In this document: positions 18,594 to 27,634 of the stretch, in pieces | Numbering within the stretch: position 1 is the stretch's first letter | Layout of the letters: each line of letters starts with the position of its first letter | Source: an uncultured Bacteroidales bacterium | GTDB lineage: Bacteria; Bacteroidota; Bacteroidia; Bacteroidales; UBA932 | Assembly (NCBI GenBank): GCA_900319375.1 | Contig: ONOI01000001.1 | Coordinates: 89,745-153,744, forward strand | DNA length: 64,000 nt | Direction: 5' to 3' | Notes under the pieces: model-generated | Told to the model about the DNA's origin: nothing | Databases searched by the model: none | Seen by the model: only the letters and a program-made list of their open reading frames with translations | Made by a program: the position numbers and the translations under genes

Positions 18594-20009
18594 ATGGCAT
18601 CTAAAACTGAAAACGTCAATATGGGATACGTCGTATTCCTGGCAGTGGTAGCCGCTATTGGCGGTATCCTGTTCGGTTACGACACGGCCGTCATCTCCGG
18701 AACGACCAAGGCCGTCACTACCCAGTTCGCCCTCAACACTATCCAGGAAGGTTGGTATGTAGGCTGCGCCCTTATCGGCTCCATCATCGGGGTCCTCGTC
18801 GCCGGAATGCTTTCAGACGGAATCGGCCGTAAAAGGACCATGCTCATCGCGGCCCTTATGTTCAGCATCTCCGCCTTAGGCTGCGCAATAGCCGCCAACT
18901 TCAGCCAGCTCGTAGTCTTCCGTATGTTCGGAGGCTTCGGTATCGGTGTGGTTTCAATCGTCTCCCCTATGTACATCTCCGAGGTAGCCGTAGCAAGCAA
19001 GCGCGGAACTCTCGTAGCCCTGTACCAGCTGATGATTACCCTCGGCTTCCTTCTGGCCTATCTGGTCAACTTTATCATTTATAAGAATGTAGATGAAAGC
19101 GTCAGCGGCTCCCTGATGACAAACATGTTCAACTCGGAGTACTGGAGAGGAATGCTCGGATGCAACCTTATCCCTGACGTTATCTTCCTTGTCGTCATCT
19201 TCTTCATCCCCGAAAGTCCCCGCTGGCTGCTCGTCAAGGGCCGCGGCGCGGAGGCTTCCGCCATCCTCCAGAGGATTTACATTACTGAAGAAGAGGCCTC
19301 AAAGCAGGCCGGCGAGACCCTTTCCGCAATTGGCAGCGAGGTCAAGGCCAACTGGAAGGAAATCTTCGAGCCCGGCATCTTCCGCGCCGTTCTCATCGGC
19401 TGCGCGATCGCAATCCTGGGCCAGTTCATGGGCGTAAATGCCGTTCTCTACTATGGTCCCAAGATCTTCGAAGACGCCGGTATGACCGGAGACGTATCGC
19501 TTCTGTCGACCGTTCTCGTAGGCGCCGTGAACTTCCTTACCACTATCATCGCTACCGTCATTATCGACAAGGTAGGCCGCAAGCAGCTCGTCTACTGGGG
19601 TGTAAGCTCGATGATAGTCTGCCTGCTCGCCATCTCCCTGTACTTCTTCAAGGGAGCGGCCCTCGGCCTTGGAAACGGCTTCCTGCTGACCTTCTTCCTC
19701 CTCTACGTCTTCTCGACCGCCATCTCGATCAGCGCCGTCGTGTTCGTCATCCTCTCGGAGATGTATCCGAACCGCGTCCGCGGACTCGCCATGTCGATAG
19801 CCGGAATGGCGCTGTGGGTAGGAACCTACCTCATCGGCCAGCTCACCCCCTGGTTCCTTGCGAACCTCACCCCCGCCGGAACCTTCCTCATGTTCGCGGT
19901 CATGTGTATCCCGTACTTGCTCATCATGTGGAAGCTTATGCCTGAGACCACCGGCATGACGCTCGAGGAAATCGAACGCTACTGGAAGAGCAAGGGCCGG
20001 AAAAAATAG
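18594..20009 (+). CDS. MFS sugar:proton symporter (sugar porter family)
   Basis: The 471-residue inner-membrane protein has 12 predicted membrane spans. Sugar-porter signatures are GILFGYDTAVISG in span 1, DGIGRKR in the 2-3 loop, PESPRWLL before the central loop, and PETTG after span 12. It would carry a monosaccharide or small sugar released by the locus into the cytoplasm; the sugar cannot be told from sequence (relatives carry xylose, glucose or GlcNAc). It is the middle gene of a tightly packed operon (gaps of 2 and 3 bp) between the DUF4434 protein and the acetyltransferase-like protein. Confidence 0.93.
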   Translation: MASKTENVNMGYVVFLAVVAAIGGILFGYDTAVISGTTKAVTTQFALNTIQEGWYVGCALIGSIIGVLVAGMLSDGIGRKRTMLIAALMFSISALGCAIAANFSQLVVFRMFGGFGIGVVSIVSPMYISEVAVASKRGTLVALYQLMITLGFLLAYLVNFIIYKNVDESVSGSLMTNMFNSEYWRGMLGCNLIPDVIFLVVIFFIPESPRWLLVKGRGAEASAILQRIYITEEEASKQAGETLSAIGSEVKANWKEIFEPGIFRAVLIGCAIAILGQFMGVNAVLYYGPKIFEDAGMTGDVSLLSTVLVGAVNFLTTIIATVIIDKVGRKQLVYWGVSSMIVCLLAISLYFFKGAALGLGNGFLLTFFLLYVFSTAISISAVVFVILSEMYPNRVRGLAMSIAGMALWVGTYLIGQLTPWFLANLTPAGTFLMFAVMCIPYLLIMWKLMPETTGMTLEEIERYWKSKGRKK

Positions 20010-20012
20010 ACC

Positions 20013-21389
20013 ATGAACAAGCGCATCGCTTCGATCGACGCCCTGCGCGGGATTGCCATCATCATGATGATCCTCTGCTCGTCGATCGGCTGGAACTCGG
20101 GCCTCCCGGCCTGGATGTTCCACGGCCAATGTCCCCCTCCCACCTATGCCTTTGACCCCACGGTCAAGGGCATAACCTGGGTGGACCTCGTATTCCCGTG
20201 GTTTCTCTTCTCGATGGGCGCGGCCATCCCCTTCGCCCTTGGGTCCCGGCTCCGCAAGGGCATCGGCATCGGCCGCATATCGCTCGGGCTGGTCAGGCGC
20301 TGGCTCACTCTCGCCGCCTTCGGCCTGATCCTCGGCAACGCCGGCCTGGTAGCCGACTACAGCGCCTGGGCCCCCTCGCTCCTTCGCCTTGGGATCTGGT
20401 GCGGACTGTTCCTCGCCCTCTGGAGAGTCCCCGGAAAGCGCGGATGGGTGGTGAACCTCGCCGGCGCGCTGGTTATAGTCGCTATGTTGCTGGTGGAGCG
20501 CTTCGTCTTTGGGGCTAAACTCGGCCTTCACAACATAGACATTATAATCATGGTCCTGTCGCTGGTCGCGCTGCTGGGCGGCTTTGCCTGGCTGCTGACC
20601 CGCGAGCATCTTTCCTGGCGCCTTGCCATCCTGGCGCTGGTATTCATCACCAAAGAAGTCAACTGGCACACCCACGCCTTGGATGTTCTGGCCTTCCCCG
20701 GCTGGATCGACTGGCTCCTGCGCTGGTCCTATGTCCAGTACCTGTTTGTAGTGTTGCTCGGGACAATAGTCGGAGATGTTCTTGCGCTGGTTTCTTCCGA
20801 AGGAGTCTCCCCTTGCGAGAATCCGCTTTCGACCCGAAGCACTATAGCCGCCGGCCTGTGTTTCCTGATGACTCCCCTGGCGCTGTGGGGCTTCTTTACC
20901 CGCCACATCTGGATACTCTTTGCCGCCGTTTTCGTCCTCGGTGCCCTGGCTATGTGGCTGACCCGCAAGGACAATTCGGCATGGACAATTATAATGAAGA
21001 TAGGTCTTGCCGCCCTGCAGTTCGGAATAGTTTTCGACCCTATCGACGGCGGAATTACCAAGGACCACTGCAATATGAGCTACATGCTCTCGACCGCCGG
21101 CCTTGCCTGCCTGATGGTATCGTTCCTGCTGTGGTGTGAGAGTGCCGGGGCCCTTCGCGGCAGATCCCTCAGCCGGGTCCTTACCATGACCGGCCAGAAC
21201 CCCATGATCGCCTATACGATAGTCTGGTTCGTGATAATGCCGCTTCTTAGCGCCTGCGGCTTCGGCCACTTCATGAACGCTACGGTAGGCAACCCTATTC
21301 TGGGCCTTCTTCAAGGCCTTATCATCACCGGCCTGATGGTCGGCGCAACCTGCTTCCTTACCAGCCGCCGCATCTTCTGGCGCAGCTGA
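20013..21389 (+). CDS. Heparan-alpha-glucosaminide N-acetyltransferase-like membrane protein (DUF5009/COG4299)
   Basis: The 458-residue protein has about 11-12 membrane spans. It opens with SIDALRGIAIIMMIL, the acyltransferase start shared with HGSNAT, followed by WVDLVFPWFLFSMGAAIPFAL and, near the end, TMTGQNPMIAYTI, all typical of this group. The human relative moves acetyl from cytosolic acetyl-CoA across a membrane to the free amine of a terminal alpha-glucosamine, creating the substrate of NAGLU. In this locus a GH89 NAGLU homologue is present, so a periplasmic analogue of that step is plausible but unproven. It is last in the operon and is followed by a strong bidirectional terminator. 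Confidence 0.8.
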   Translation: MNKRIASIDALRGIAIIMMILCSSIGWNSGLPAWMFHGQCPPPTYAFDPTVKGITWVDLVFPWFLFSMGAAIPFALGSRLRKGIGIGRISLGLVRRWLTLAAFGLILGNAGLVADYSAWAPSLLRLGIWCGLFLALWRVPGKRGWVVNLAGALVIVAMLLVERFVFGAKLGLHNIDIIIMVLSLVALLGGFAWLLTREHLSWRLAILALVFITKEVNWHTHALDVLAFPGWIDWLLRWSYVQYLFVVLLGTIVGDVLALVSSEGVSPCENPLSTRSTIAAGLCFLMTPLALWGFFTRHIWILFAAVFVLGALAMWLTRKDNSAWTIIMKIGLAALQFGIVFDPIDGGITKDHCNMSYMLSTAGLACLMVSFLLWCESAGALRGRSLSRVLTMTGQNPMIAYTIVWFVIMPLLSACGFGHFMNATVGNPILGLLQGLIITGLMVGATCFLTSRRIFWRS

Positions 21390-21395
21390 AAAAAA

Positions 21396-21429
21396 GAACT
21401 ACTCTGCGGGATTTTCCGCAGAGTAGTTC
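21396..21429. terminator. Bidirectional terminator between convergent operons
   Basis: A perfect 14-bp stem (21396-21409 with 21416-21429) has a 6-nt loop. An A-run upstream gives seven T residues for the minus direction; AATATTTT follows for the plus direction. The stem core recurs at 51632-51663. Confidence 0.88.
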
Positions 21430-21447
21430 AATATTTTCAACCAAGAA

Positions 21448-23163
21448 TTACTTGCTGAAGGTGTACTTGACGAGCACCTTGTTTGCGCCGTCAACGATGT
21501 ATGCGCTCAGATTGTTGTTGGAATCAATAACGAGAGCGATATCTGTTGCACCAGGCTTATAGGCGTGGATGCTCTGGTCGGCATCAAGTCCTTCTTTTGT
21601 GAGGGCATTGTACTTGAGGGTTGCGAGAGGCTCGAGAGTCGAACCATTTCCCTTCATGAGCCATACATCCGAAGGCATGCTCCACACAGGGAAGTAGGAC
21701 ATACCTACTGCAACGCTGTAGTCTTCACCGTCCCAGTTGATGCTCTTGAAACTGTTCACACCGTTCTCCCAGGTGTAAGGAGTGGAGAGCACCTCAGCCC
21801 AAGCGCTTCCGTTGTGATACAAGAATTTGTATTGTGAGTCGTATCCGTTAAAAACGAAGCCATCGCTGACGCGCGGTCCGACTGGAGCGAAGAAACAGCG
21901 ATAGGAATCCCAGCAGTCATGTTTCACGAGGTGGTCGGGAGTTATGTTTCCGGTAGGCTCAGTGACCCAGGAGTTCTCGTCGGCGGGATCTTTCTGAATC
22001 CATGCGGCCATACCGTCACCGATATTCCAGTAGAGGCAAGCGTTTACTCCGGAGTAGGACGGAGCGCCACCGTTGAACAGGGTCACGACAGCCTGCTTGG
22101 TGACATCGCCCTTAGCGGTCAACTTCTTAAGACCATAGCCGTAGTAAGGATTCGGCCAATTGAGAAGGGCGAACGATTCGGAACCGTCGACAGGCATCAC
22201 GACCACTGTAGTAACCTCTGTATAGGCACCTCCGATCTGGAAGAGGATGTTGCCGGCGTCATCGTTGGCAATGCTGACAAACTGCTTTCCGCCGAAATCA
22301 ATAGCTTCAGAGCCAACTTCACCATTCACGGGGTTGACCATAAACACTTCGGAACCGTTGCAAAGCAGAGGGAATACGCCGTACATTGCAAAGGAGTAGT
22401 TAGTCGCATTGGACACAATCGCCTCGGGGATCTGGGCAATCCACTCCTGTTTGGCGTGTCCTGACTGGGTAAGGTAGATGCGGAATGCTTTATCTTCAGT
22501 CTCTCCTGTCTCTTTTCCTTCATCGTCGAGAACGGGAACCTGGAATGCGGGAACGGTAAATTTCACATAAGCCTCGCGCTCCGCAAATTCAGGGTTGGCG
22601 TCAACGGTGAACTTGCAGCTTGTTCCATCGATAGTGAAATGGGCCCACTCCTCGAATTCATCGTAGGTCATATAGTTGAACTCGGTGTTGGTTTCAATAG
22701 TGAAAGACACTTCTCCTCCCGATGCGGGGACTGAAAGTTTTTCTACGTCTACATTGAAGAAGGGCTCGAATGCGCCGTTCTGGGTAATTGTAACGATAAC
22801 ATCATCAAGTCCGTCGGGCTTGAGGGTAAGTTTGATAATTCTGGAGGCGTTCTTCTCCGCGAAGGGCTTAACTGTTACCTTCACGAAATTGTCTTCCGCG
22901 GAACCGGACTTGATGTTAAGCGTCGCAACGTCTGTAGCGACATCCAGAGATGCTGCCCAATCGACTGTAGAAGTAAATCTGACGGTAATGTCTCCGCCGG
23001 CTTCGTCGATAGTTTCGGCCGCCTCGGAAGTAAGGACGAATTCGCCCTTTCCTGTAGGCTTATTGCCTTCATTTTCATTAGGGCCGTCGGGGCCGACTTC
23101 AGGCTTTCCGCAGGCCGTAAAGATAAAGGCCAGCGAACAGAGTAAATAAACTAGTTTCTTCAT
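21448..23163 (-). CDS. BACON-domain surface lipoprotein
   Basis: ATG 23163 is chosen because the lipoprotein signal begins there (lipobox FTAC, Cys20). The 571-residue product has two BACON-type domains (about 45-130 and 135-235), each starting with a DEAGG or PASGG turn and ending in a TITQNG or YLTQSG strand, and then a C-terminal propeller-like region with Trp/Asn/Gly-rich repeats. BACON domains are found in surface glycan-binding and glycosidase proteins of Bacteroidota and often bind mucin-type glycans. No catalytic residues are evident. It follows the NAGPA-type gene after 11 bp and ends at the bidirectional terminator, so the two form an operon. Confidence 0.75.
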   Translation of the reverse strand: MKKLVYLLCSLAFIFTACGKPEVGPDGPNENEGNKPTGKGEFVLTSEAAETIDEAGGDITVRFTSTVDWAASLDVATDVATLNIKSGSAEDNFVKVTVKPFAEKNASRIIKLTLKPDGLDDVIVTITQNGAFEPFFNVDVEKLSVPASGGEVSFTIETNTEFNYMTYDEFEEWAHFTIDGTSCKFTVDANPEFAEREAYVKFTVPAFQVPVLDDEGKETGETEDKAFRIYLTQSGHAKQEWIAQIPEAIVSNATNYSFAMYGVFPLLCNGSEVFMVNPVNGEVGSEAIDFGGKQFVSIANDDAGNILFQIGGAYTEVTTVVVMPVDGSESFALLNWPNPYYGYGLKKLTAKGDVTKQAVVTLFNGGAPSYSGVNACLYWNIGDGMAAWIQKDPADENSWVTEPTGNITPDHLVKHDCWDSYRCFFAPVGPRVSDGFVFNGYDSQYKFLYHNGSAWAEVLSTPYTWENGVNSFKSINWDGEDYSVAVGMSYFPVWSMPSDVWLMKGNGSTLEPLATLKYNALTKEGLDADQSIHAYKPGATDIALVIDSNNNLSAYIVDGANKVLVKYTFSK

Positions 23164-23174
23164 AATGGTATAAA

Positions 23175-24236
23175 TTATTTGATATAGATACAACTGCCTA
23201 CCTTACGTTGATTTCCATCGGAAGGCTTGAATAGTTCTTTTCCGCAAACAAGCATCATCGACGAGCCGCCCCCGTCGAGGTTGATAGCCTCTACGCAGCC
23301 GTAATTGAGGAGGATATTAGCCAGCTCTTCTGTAGTAAAACCTACAACTCCCTCGGTCTGTTCCCTGCCTTCGCAGGCAAAAAGGACGAGGTGATTTTCG
23401 GATGTGATACCTATAGCCGTACGGGGATTGTTGGGACTTGTAGGATTGATACCTCCAGAGTCGTACATCTCTTCGATATAGGTGTTCTTTATCTCGCCGC
23501 CCTTGATAAGAACCGGACCGCCGCCAATTCCATTGACTGCTTCCAGCTGTTCTCCCTTAACGGGGAAAGTAGCGCTTGGAGCCTGAAGCGGATCCTTGGC
23601 GTACGAGTTGTCTGCCGGCTGCTGGTATACCCAGTGTTCGGTTGAACTCTTGTAGTAAGACCATGCCGCCTCGTAGGTCCCGTCTTCGTGTTGCAGAAAT
23701 ACGGCCCTCGTAGGATAGTAGATCTTTACCCAGTCCTGGGAGGCATAGTTGATATTGGGAGAGAGGAGTTTACCTCCGCTAACCGCAAGGCTTGCGGGAT
23801 AATTCTTTCCGCCGCTTGAGTAGAAGTAGCCTCCGTTAATTACAACTGCAGGATTCCCTTCTGCAGAATAAACCTGACTGGGCGTTTTCAGTGCATCCGT
23901 CGTACCCTGAAGACCAGGGTCATTGAGTCCCCATACGCTGAATCCTCCCTTCGAGAGGTCAACATCGGCAATGAAAGCAATCGCTTTCCTGTTCTGAAGT
24001 GTAGAGGGAGACTTGAAAATCTTTACATAAGCGGGAAGTCCTTCGTAGTCTGCGCTTACGTCTGTCCAATCGGTACTGACCTCAGGGACAACCGGATCTA
24101 CAGGCTTTGCTGTATCTTTCTGAACCTCAGGATCCTCCCACGGCCAGTCGGGCACGCGGGACTGATGCTTTTTATCACAAGAAGCAAATAGAATCATGAC
24201 TGCCTGAACGGCAGCAAGCAGTGTGGTTAGTTTCAT
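23175..24236 (-). CDS. Phosphodiester glycosidase family lipoprotein (NAGPA domain)
   Basis: The 353-residue lipoprotein (lipobox FASC, Cys20) carries a Pro/Asp/Glu linker and then a NAGPA domain (PF09992). Blocks are VVINGGYF, GIGGGPVLIKGG, NPRTAIGI and EAINLDGGGSSMM, the last being the family hallmark. The human member removes GlcNAc from a GlcNAc-phosphodiester on lysosomal enzymes, and bacterial members act on other glycosyl phosphodiesters. With GH89 in the same locus, a substrate with alpha-GlcNAc, possibly phosphodiester-linked, is a reasonable guess. It has its own near-leaderless promoter directly behind the ribosomal terminator, and leads the BACON lipoprotein. Confidence 0.88.
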   Translation of the reverse strand: MKLTTLLAAVQAVMILFASCDKKHQSRVPDWPWEDPEVQKDTAKPVDPVVPEVSTDWTDVSADYEGLPAYVKIFKSPSTLQNRKAIAFIADVDLSKGGFSVWGLNDPGLQGTTDALKTPSQVYSAEGNPAVVINGGYFYSSGGKNYPASLAVSGGKLLSPNINYASQDWVKIYYPTRAVFLQHEDGTYEAAWSYYKSSTEHWVYQQPADNSYAKDPLQAPSATFPVKGEQLEAVNGIGGGPVLIKGGEIKNTYIEEMYDSGGINPTSPNNPRTAIGITSENHLVLFACEGREQTEGVVGFTTEELANILLNYGCVEAINLDGGGSSMMLVCGKELFKPSDGNQRKVGSCIYIK

Positions 24237-24241
24237 AAGCC

Positions 24242-24249
24242 CAAATATA
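24242..24249 (-). promoter_or_regulatory. -7 box of the NAGPA-BACON operon
   Basis: The minus strand reads TATATTTG, 5 nt before ATG 24236, so the message would have almost no leader. It begins 4 bp after the rplQ terminator T-tract. The -33 site falls inside the terminator stem and is not a match. Confidence 0.6.
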
Positions 24250-24252
24250 CGT

Positions 24253-24285
24253 AAAAAAATGGACTCCCGCTTTTGCGGAAGTCCA
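24253..24285 (-). terminator. Terminator of the spc/alpha ribosomal operon
   Basis: The minus strand forms an 11-bp stem (24275-24285 with 24260-24270, one G-U pair) with a 4-nt loop and a seven-T tract, 24 bp after the rplQ stop codon. It closes the transcript that starts before rplP. Confidence 0.88.
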
Positions 24286-24309
24286 CTTTTTATTGACCGG
24301 AGTATTTAA

Positions 24310-24804
24310 TTACTCGGCCTTGGGCTCTTCGGCTGCTGACTCTGCAGGGGCTGCAACGGGCTCCTCGACCTTAGCCTCAGCCTTCTTGGTGCTACGGCGG
24401 GTGGTCTTCTTCGCAGCTGCTTTAGGAGCGCTTGCGAGAGCTGCCTCGTTGAAGTCTACGAGCTCGATAAGAGCCATTTCGGCGGCGTCTCCCTGACGGA
24501 AACCGAGATGCAGGACGCGGGTGTATCCGCCCGGGCGGTCTGCGATCTTCGGAGCGACGGTACGGAAGAGCTCTGCAACTGCGTTCTTGTCCTTCAGGTA
24601 GCTGAAGACAACGCGGCGGGAGTGGGTGCTGTCGTCCTTCGATTTCGTGATGAGGGGCTCGACATAGGTCTTGAGGGCCTTAGCCTTGGCGACCGTAGTG
24701 GTGATCCTCTTCTTCAGGATGAGCGAGGAAGCGAGGTTTGCAAGGAGGGCCTTGCGATGACCTGCCTGACGTCCGAGATGATTGATAGATCTATTGTGTC
24801 TCAT
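24310..24804 (-). CDS. rplQ: 50S ribosomal protein L17
   Basis: The 164-residue protein opens with [20 protein letters not shown] and has the L17 core to about residue 117 ([23 protein letters not shown] region). An Ala/Lys/Glu-rich tail of some 45 residues follows, a lineage-typical extension. L17 lines the exit-tunnel region of the large subunit. It is last in the ribosomal operon, 2 bp after rpoA. Confidence 0.98.
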   Translation of the reverse strand: MRHNRSINHLGRQAGHRKALLANLASSLILKKRITTTVAKAKALKTYVEPLITKSKDDSTHSRRVVFSYLKDKNAVAELFRTVAPKIADRPGGYTRVLHLGFRQGDAAEMALIELVDFNEAALASAPKAAAKKTTRRSTKKAEAKVEEPVAAPAESAAEEPKAE

Positions 24805-24806
24805 CG

Positions 24807-25814
24807 TTATACGTTCTTTTTCTTGGGTTCAATATTGTACTTAGTAACATCCATTCCGAATGAGAGGTGGTTCTGTTCTACGAGAACGTCGATCTCATTG
24901 AGCGACTTGCGTCCGAAGTTGCGGAATCTCATAAGTTCGCTCCTCGAGTAAGATACGAGGTCTGCGAAGGTGTCGATATCAGCAGCCTTGAGGCAGTTGA
25001 AAGCTCTTACGGAAAGGCCCACGTCTGAGAGCTTGGTCATGAGGAGATGCCTGATGTGGAGGCTCTCTTCGTCAAGCTCCTTGCTGTCGGACTCGACGAG
25101 GGTATCGAGGGATACCTTCTTGTCGTCTGTGAACAGCTTGAAGTGGTAGATAAGGATGTTTGCTGCGTCCTGAAGTGCTGCATCCGGGGAGATGCTGCCG
25201 TCGGTGACAACCTCGAGGTTGAGCTTCTCGTAGTCGGTCTTCTGCTCTACTCGCCAGTTCTCAACTGTCCAGTTGACCTTGCGGATAGGAGTGTAGATTG
25301 CGTCTACGGGAATAGTACCGATGGGAGCGTTGTCGTCTCTGAGTTCGTCTGCAGGAACGAAGCCGCGACCCTTGGTGATAACGATCGAGATTTCGAGCTT
25401 GACGGACGGCTCAAGAGAGCAGATGTGCTGTTCAGGATTCAACACCACGAAAGAAGACAATCCCTTGGAGATGTCCTCTGCGGTAAACTCGGGTTTTCCG
25501 CTGATGACGATGTTCGCTGTCTCAGTGTCGACAGTCTCGACCATTCTCTTGAAGCGGACCTGCTTGAGGTTGAGGATGATATCCTGCATACCCTCGATCA
25601 CGCCGGGGATGGTCTGGAACTCCTGCGAAACGCCGGAGATCCTGATCTGACTGATAGCGAAACCTTCCAAAGAAGCGAGAAGGATGCGGCGAAGGGCGTT
25701 GCCGATGGTCTGTCCGTAGCCCGGCTCAAGAGGGCGGAACTCGAAACGACCGACGGTGTCAGTTCCTTCGAGCATTATCACCTTGTCAGGTTTTTGAAAT
25801 GCTAAGATTGCCAT
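24807..25814 (-). CDS. rpoA: RNA polymerase alpha subunit
   Basis: The 335-residue protein has the N-terminal assembly domain ([24 protein letters not shown] region) and the C-terminal domain (about 255-325) with helix-hairpin-helix block GRKSLNEI. It assembles core polymerase and contacts upstream promoter DNA and activators. It is in its usual place between rpsD and rplQ. Confidence 0.99.
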   Translation of the reverse strand: MAILAFQKPDKVIMLEGTDTVGRFEFRPLEPGYGQTIGNALRRILLASLEGFAISQIRISGVSQEFQTIPGVIEGMQDIILNLKQVRFKRMVETVDTETANIVISGKPEFTAEDISKGLSSFVVLNPEQHICSLEPSVKLEISIVITKGRGFVPADELRDDNAPIGTIPVDAIYTPIRKVNWTVENWRVEQKTDYEKLNLEVVTDGSISPDAALQDAANILIYHFKLFTDDKKVSLDTLVESDSKELDEESLHIRHLLMTKLSDVGLSVRAFNCLKAADIDTFADLVSYSRSELMRFRNFGRKSLNEIDVLVEQNHLSFGMDVTKYNIEPKKKNV

Positions 25815-25834
25815 AATTCTGTTGGTGTTAAATG

Positions 25835-26437
25835 TTACTTGGAGTACAGGTCGACGATAAGCTGCTCGTTGATAGGCTCAGGGATCTCTGCGCGGACGGG
25901 CATGTTGAGGAACTTGCCGGTAAGAGTCTTTGCATCGAACTCAAGCCAGGAGTACTTTGTTACAGATGCAACAGACTTCTGGATAACCTCGAGGCTCTTG
26001 CTCCTTTCGCGGACTGCTACTACGTCGCCGGGCTTAACCTGTGCAGACGGGATGTTGCAGTGGTTTCCGTTGAGGGTGATATGGTTGTGGGAAACGAGCT
26101 GACGTGCGGCTGCCCTGGTAGGGGCGATACCGAGACGGTACACTACGTTGTCGAGACGGCTCTCGAGGAGGAGGATGAGGTTCTCACCCTTCTGACCGGC
26201 GAGGCGGGAAGCCTTTACGTAAGTGTTGTGGAACTGGCGCTCCAGAACTCCGTACATGTATTTGACTTTCTGCTTCTCCTTGAGCTGAGTTCCGTACTCT
26301 TTGCTCTTTTTGCGCTTCGCTGCGAGACCGTGCTGTCCCGGAGGGAAGTTTCTCTTCTCAAAATATTTGTCTCCGCCGAAGATGGGCTCGCCGAATTTAC
26401 GGGCGATTTTGGTGTTGGGACCGGTATATCTTGCCAT
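25835..26437 (-). CDS. rpsD: 30S ribosomal protein S4
   Basis: The 200-residue protein begins [17 protein letters not shown] and has an S4 RNA-binding domain (about 90-150, [20 protein letters not shown]). The N-terminal zinc cysteines found in some species are absent (C-minus form). S4 starts 16S rRNA folding and often represses its own operon; no leader site for that is apparent here. It is 20 bp before rpoA. Confidence 0.98.
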   Translation of the reverse strand: MARYTGPNTKIARKFGEPIFGGDKYFEKRNFPPGQHGLAAKRKKSKEYGTQLKEKQKVKYMYGVLERQFHNTYVKASRLAGQKGENLILLLESRLDNVVYRLGIAPTRAAARQLVSHNHITLNGNHCNIPSAQVKPGDVVAVRERSKSLEVIQKSVASVTKYSWLEFDAKTLTGKFLNMPVRAEIPEPINEQLIVDLYSK

Positions 26438-26456
26438 AATTCTTAACTTTTAGAAA

Positions 26457-26843
26457 TTAAACTTTACGACGACCTTTAGGGCGGCATCCGTTGTGGGGCA
26501 TAGGGGTCACGTCGATGATCTCGGTGACGGTAATGCCTGCATTGTTGATGGTGCGGATGGCAGACTCACGGCCTGCGCCCGGGCCCTTTACATATACCTT
26601 TACCTTGCGAAGGCCTGCGTCGAATGCGGTCTTAGCTGCATCTTCTGCTGCCATCTGAGCGGCATAAGGAGTGTTCTTCTTGCTTCCGCGGAAGCCACAC
26701 TTACCTGCCGAACCCCAGCTGATCACCTGACCCTGGGCGTTGGTAAGAGTTACGATAACGTTGTTGAAGGTTGATGAAACATGGGCCTCGCCATAAGCGT
26801 CAACCTTGACAACCCTTTTGGATGTTGTTGTTTTCTTTGCCAT
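26457..26843 (-). CDS. rpsK: 30S ribosomal protein S11
   Basis: The 128-residue protein shows [19 protein letters not shown] and ends [15 protein letters not shown], both characteristic of S11, which forms the platform near the mRNA exit of the small subunit. It lies in the usual rpsM-rpsK-rpsD order, with 13 bp to rpsM. Confidence 0.98.
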   Translation of the reverse strand: MAKKTTTSKRVVKVDAYGEAHVSSTFNNVIVTLTNAQGQVISWGSAGKCGFRGSKKNTPYAAQMAAEDAAKTAFDAGLRKVKVYVKGPGAGRESAIRTINNAGITVTEIIDVTPMPHNGCRPKGRRKV

Positions 26844-26856
26844 AGTTCATCAATTT

Positions 26857-27234
26857 TTACTTAGTCGCCTTCTTCTTGTTGGCAACAGTCTTCTTCTTGC
26901 CCTTACGAGTACGGGCGTTGTTTTTGGTGCTCTGTCCGCGAACGGGGAGACCACTACGGTGACGGATTCCGCGATAGCAACCGATGTCCATAAGGCGCTT
27001 GATGTCCATCTGGACGGAAGTGCGGAGCTCACCTTCGATTCGATACTCCGAAGCGATCTTGTTACGGATTGCGGCAATCTGCTCGTCATCCCAGTCACCG
27101 ACCTTGATCGATGCGTCGATTCCACACTCTGCGAGAATCTTCTTCGCTGAGCTGCGGCCGATTCCGAAAATGTAAGTAAGACCTACTTCTCCGATTTTGT
27201 TGTTGGGTAAATCAACACCGGCTATACGTGCCAT
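26857..27234 (-). CDS. rpsM: 30S ribosomal protein S13
   Basis: The 125-residue protein begins [20 protein letters not shown] and carries [14 protein letters not shown] before a Lys-rich tail that reaches the P-site tRNA. S13 sits in the small-subunit head and forms bridges to the large subunit. It follows rpmJ by 39 bp. Confidence 0.98.
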   Translation of the reverse strand: MARIAGVDLPNNKIGEVGLTYIFGIGRSSAKKILAECGIDASIKVGDWDDEQIAAIRNKIASEYRIEGELRTSVQMDIKRLMDIGCYRGIRHRSGLPVRGQSTKNNARTRKGKKKTVANKKKATK

Positions 27235-27273
27235 AATTTATACTTTAGTTATTGTTAGTAAACTTGTTAACTA

Positions 27274-27390
27274 TTATCCCTGACGCATCTTGAACTTAGG
27301 GTTCTTCTTGCAGATCACGTAAAGACGACCTTTACGACGAACGATCTTGCAATCCTCGCTGCGCTTCTTGATGGATGTTTTGACTTTCAT
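27274..27390 (-). CDS. rpmJ: 50S ribosomal protein L36
   Basis: A 38-residue reading frame runs from ATG 27390 to TAA 27274; it starts [10 protein letters not shown] and ends NPKFKMRQG, clearly L36. The family zinc ribbon normally uses four ligands (Cys11, Cys14, Cys27, His32). Only Cys14 and Cys27 remain, while positions 11 and 32 are Ser and Lys, so zinc is probably not bound. It lies between infA and rpsM, as usual. Confidence 0.97.
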   Translation of the reverse strand: MKVKTSIKKRSEDCKIVRRKGRLYVICKKNPKFKMRQG

Positions 27391-27403
27391 AATATTGAAA
27401 ATT

Positions 27404-27622
27404 TTATTTGTATCTGAAAGATATTCTACCCTTGGTCAAATCATAAGGAGAGATTTCAACTCTCACTTTGTCTCCGTTGAGGATGTGGATGAAATGCATT
27501 CTCATCTTTCCTGAGATGTTGCACAGAAGGACGTGGCCATTCTCCAACTCCACCTTGAACATTGCGTTGGGCAGGGTTTCGATGACTCTTCCGTCTTGTT
27601 CGATAGCTACTTGTTTCGACAT
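27404..27622 (-). CDS. infA: Translation initiation factor IF-1
   Basis: The 72-residue S1-like OB-fold protein begins [20 protein letters not shown] and ends [13 protein letters not shown], the full IF-1 length. It blocks the A site during initiation. It is placed between map and rpmJ, 12 bp after map. Confidence 0.98.
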   Translation of the reverse strand: MSKQVAIEQDGRVIETLPNAMFKVELENGHVLLCNISGKMRMHFIHILNGDKVRVEISPYDLTKGRISFRYK

Positions 27623-27634
27623 TGAAATATCTCT

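Noticed and set aside
19299-21314. Minus-strand open frame of 671 codons
   Set aside because: It lies opposite the transporter and acetyltransferase-like genes, both of which have clear family motifs; the product is charged and repetitive without a domain, as expected for an antisense frame in GC-rich coding DNA.
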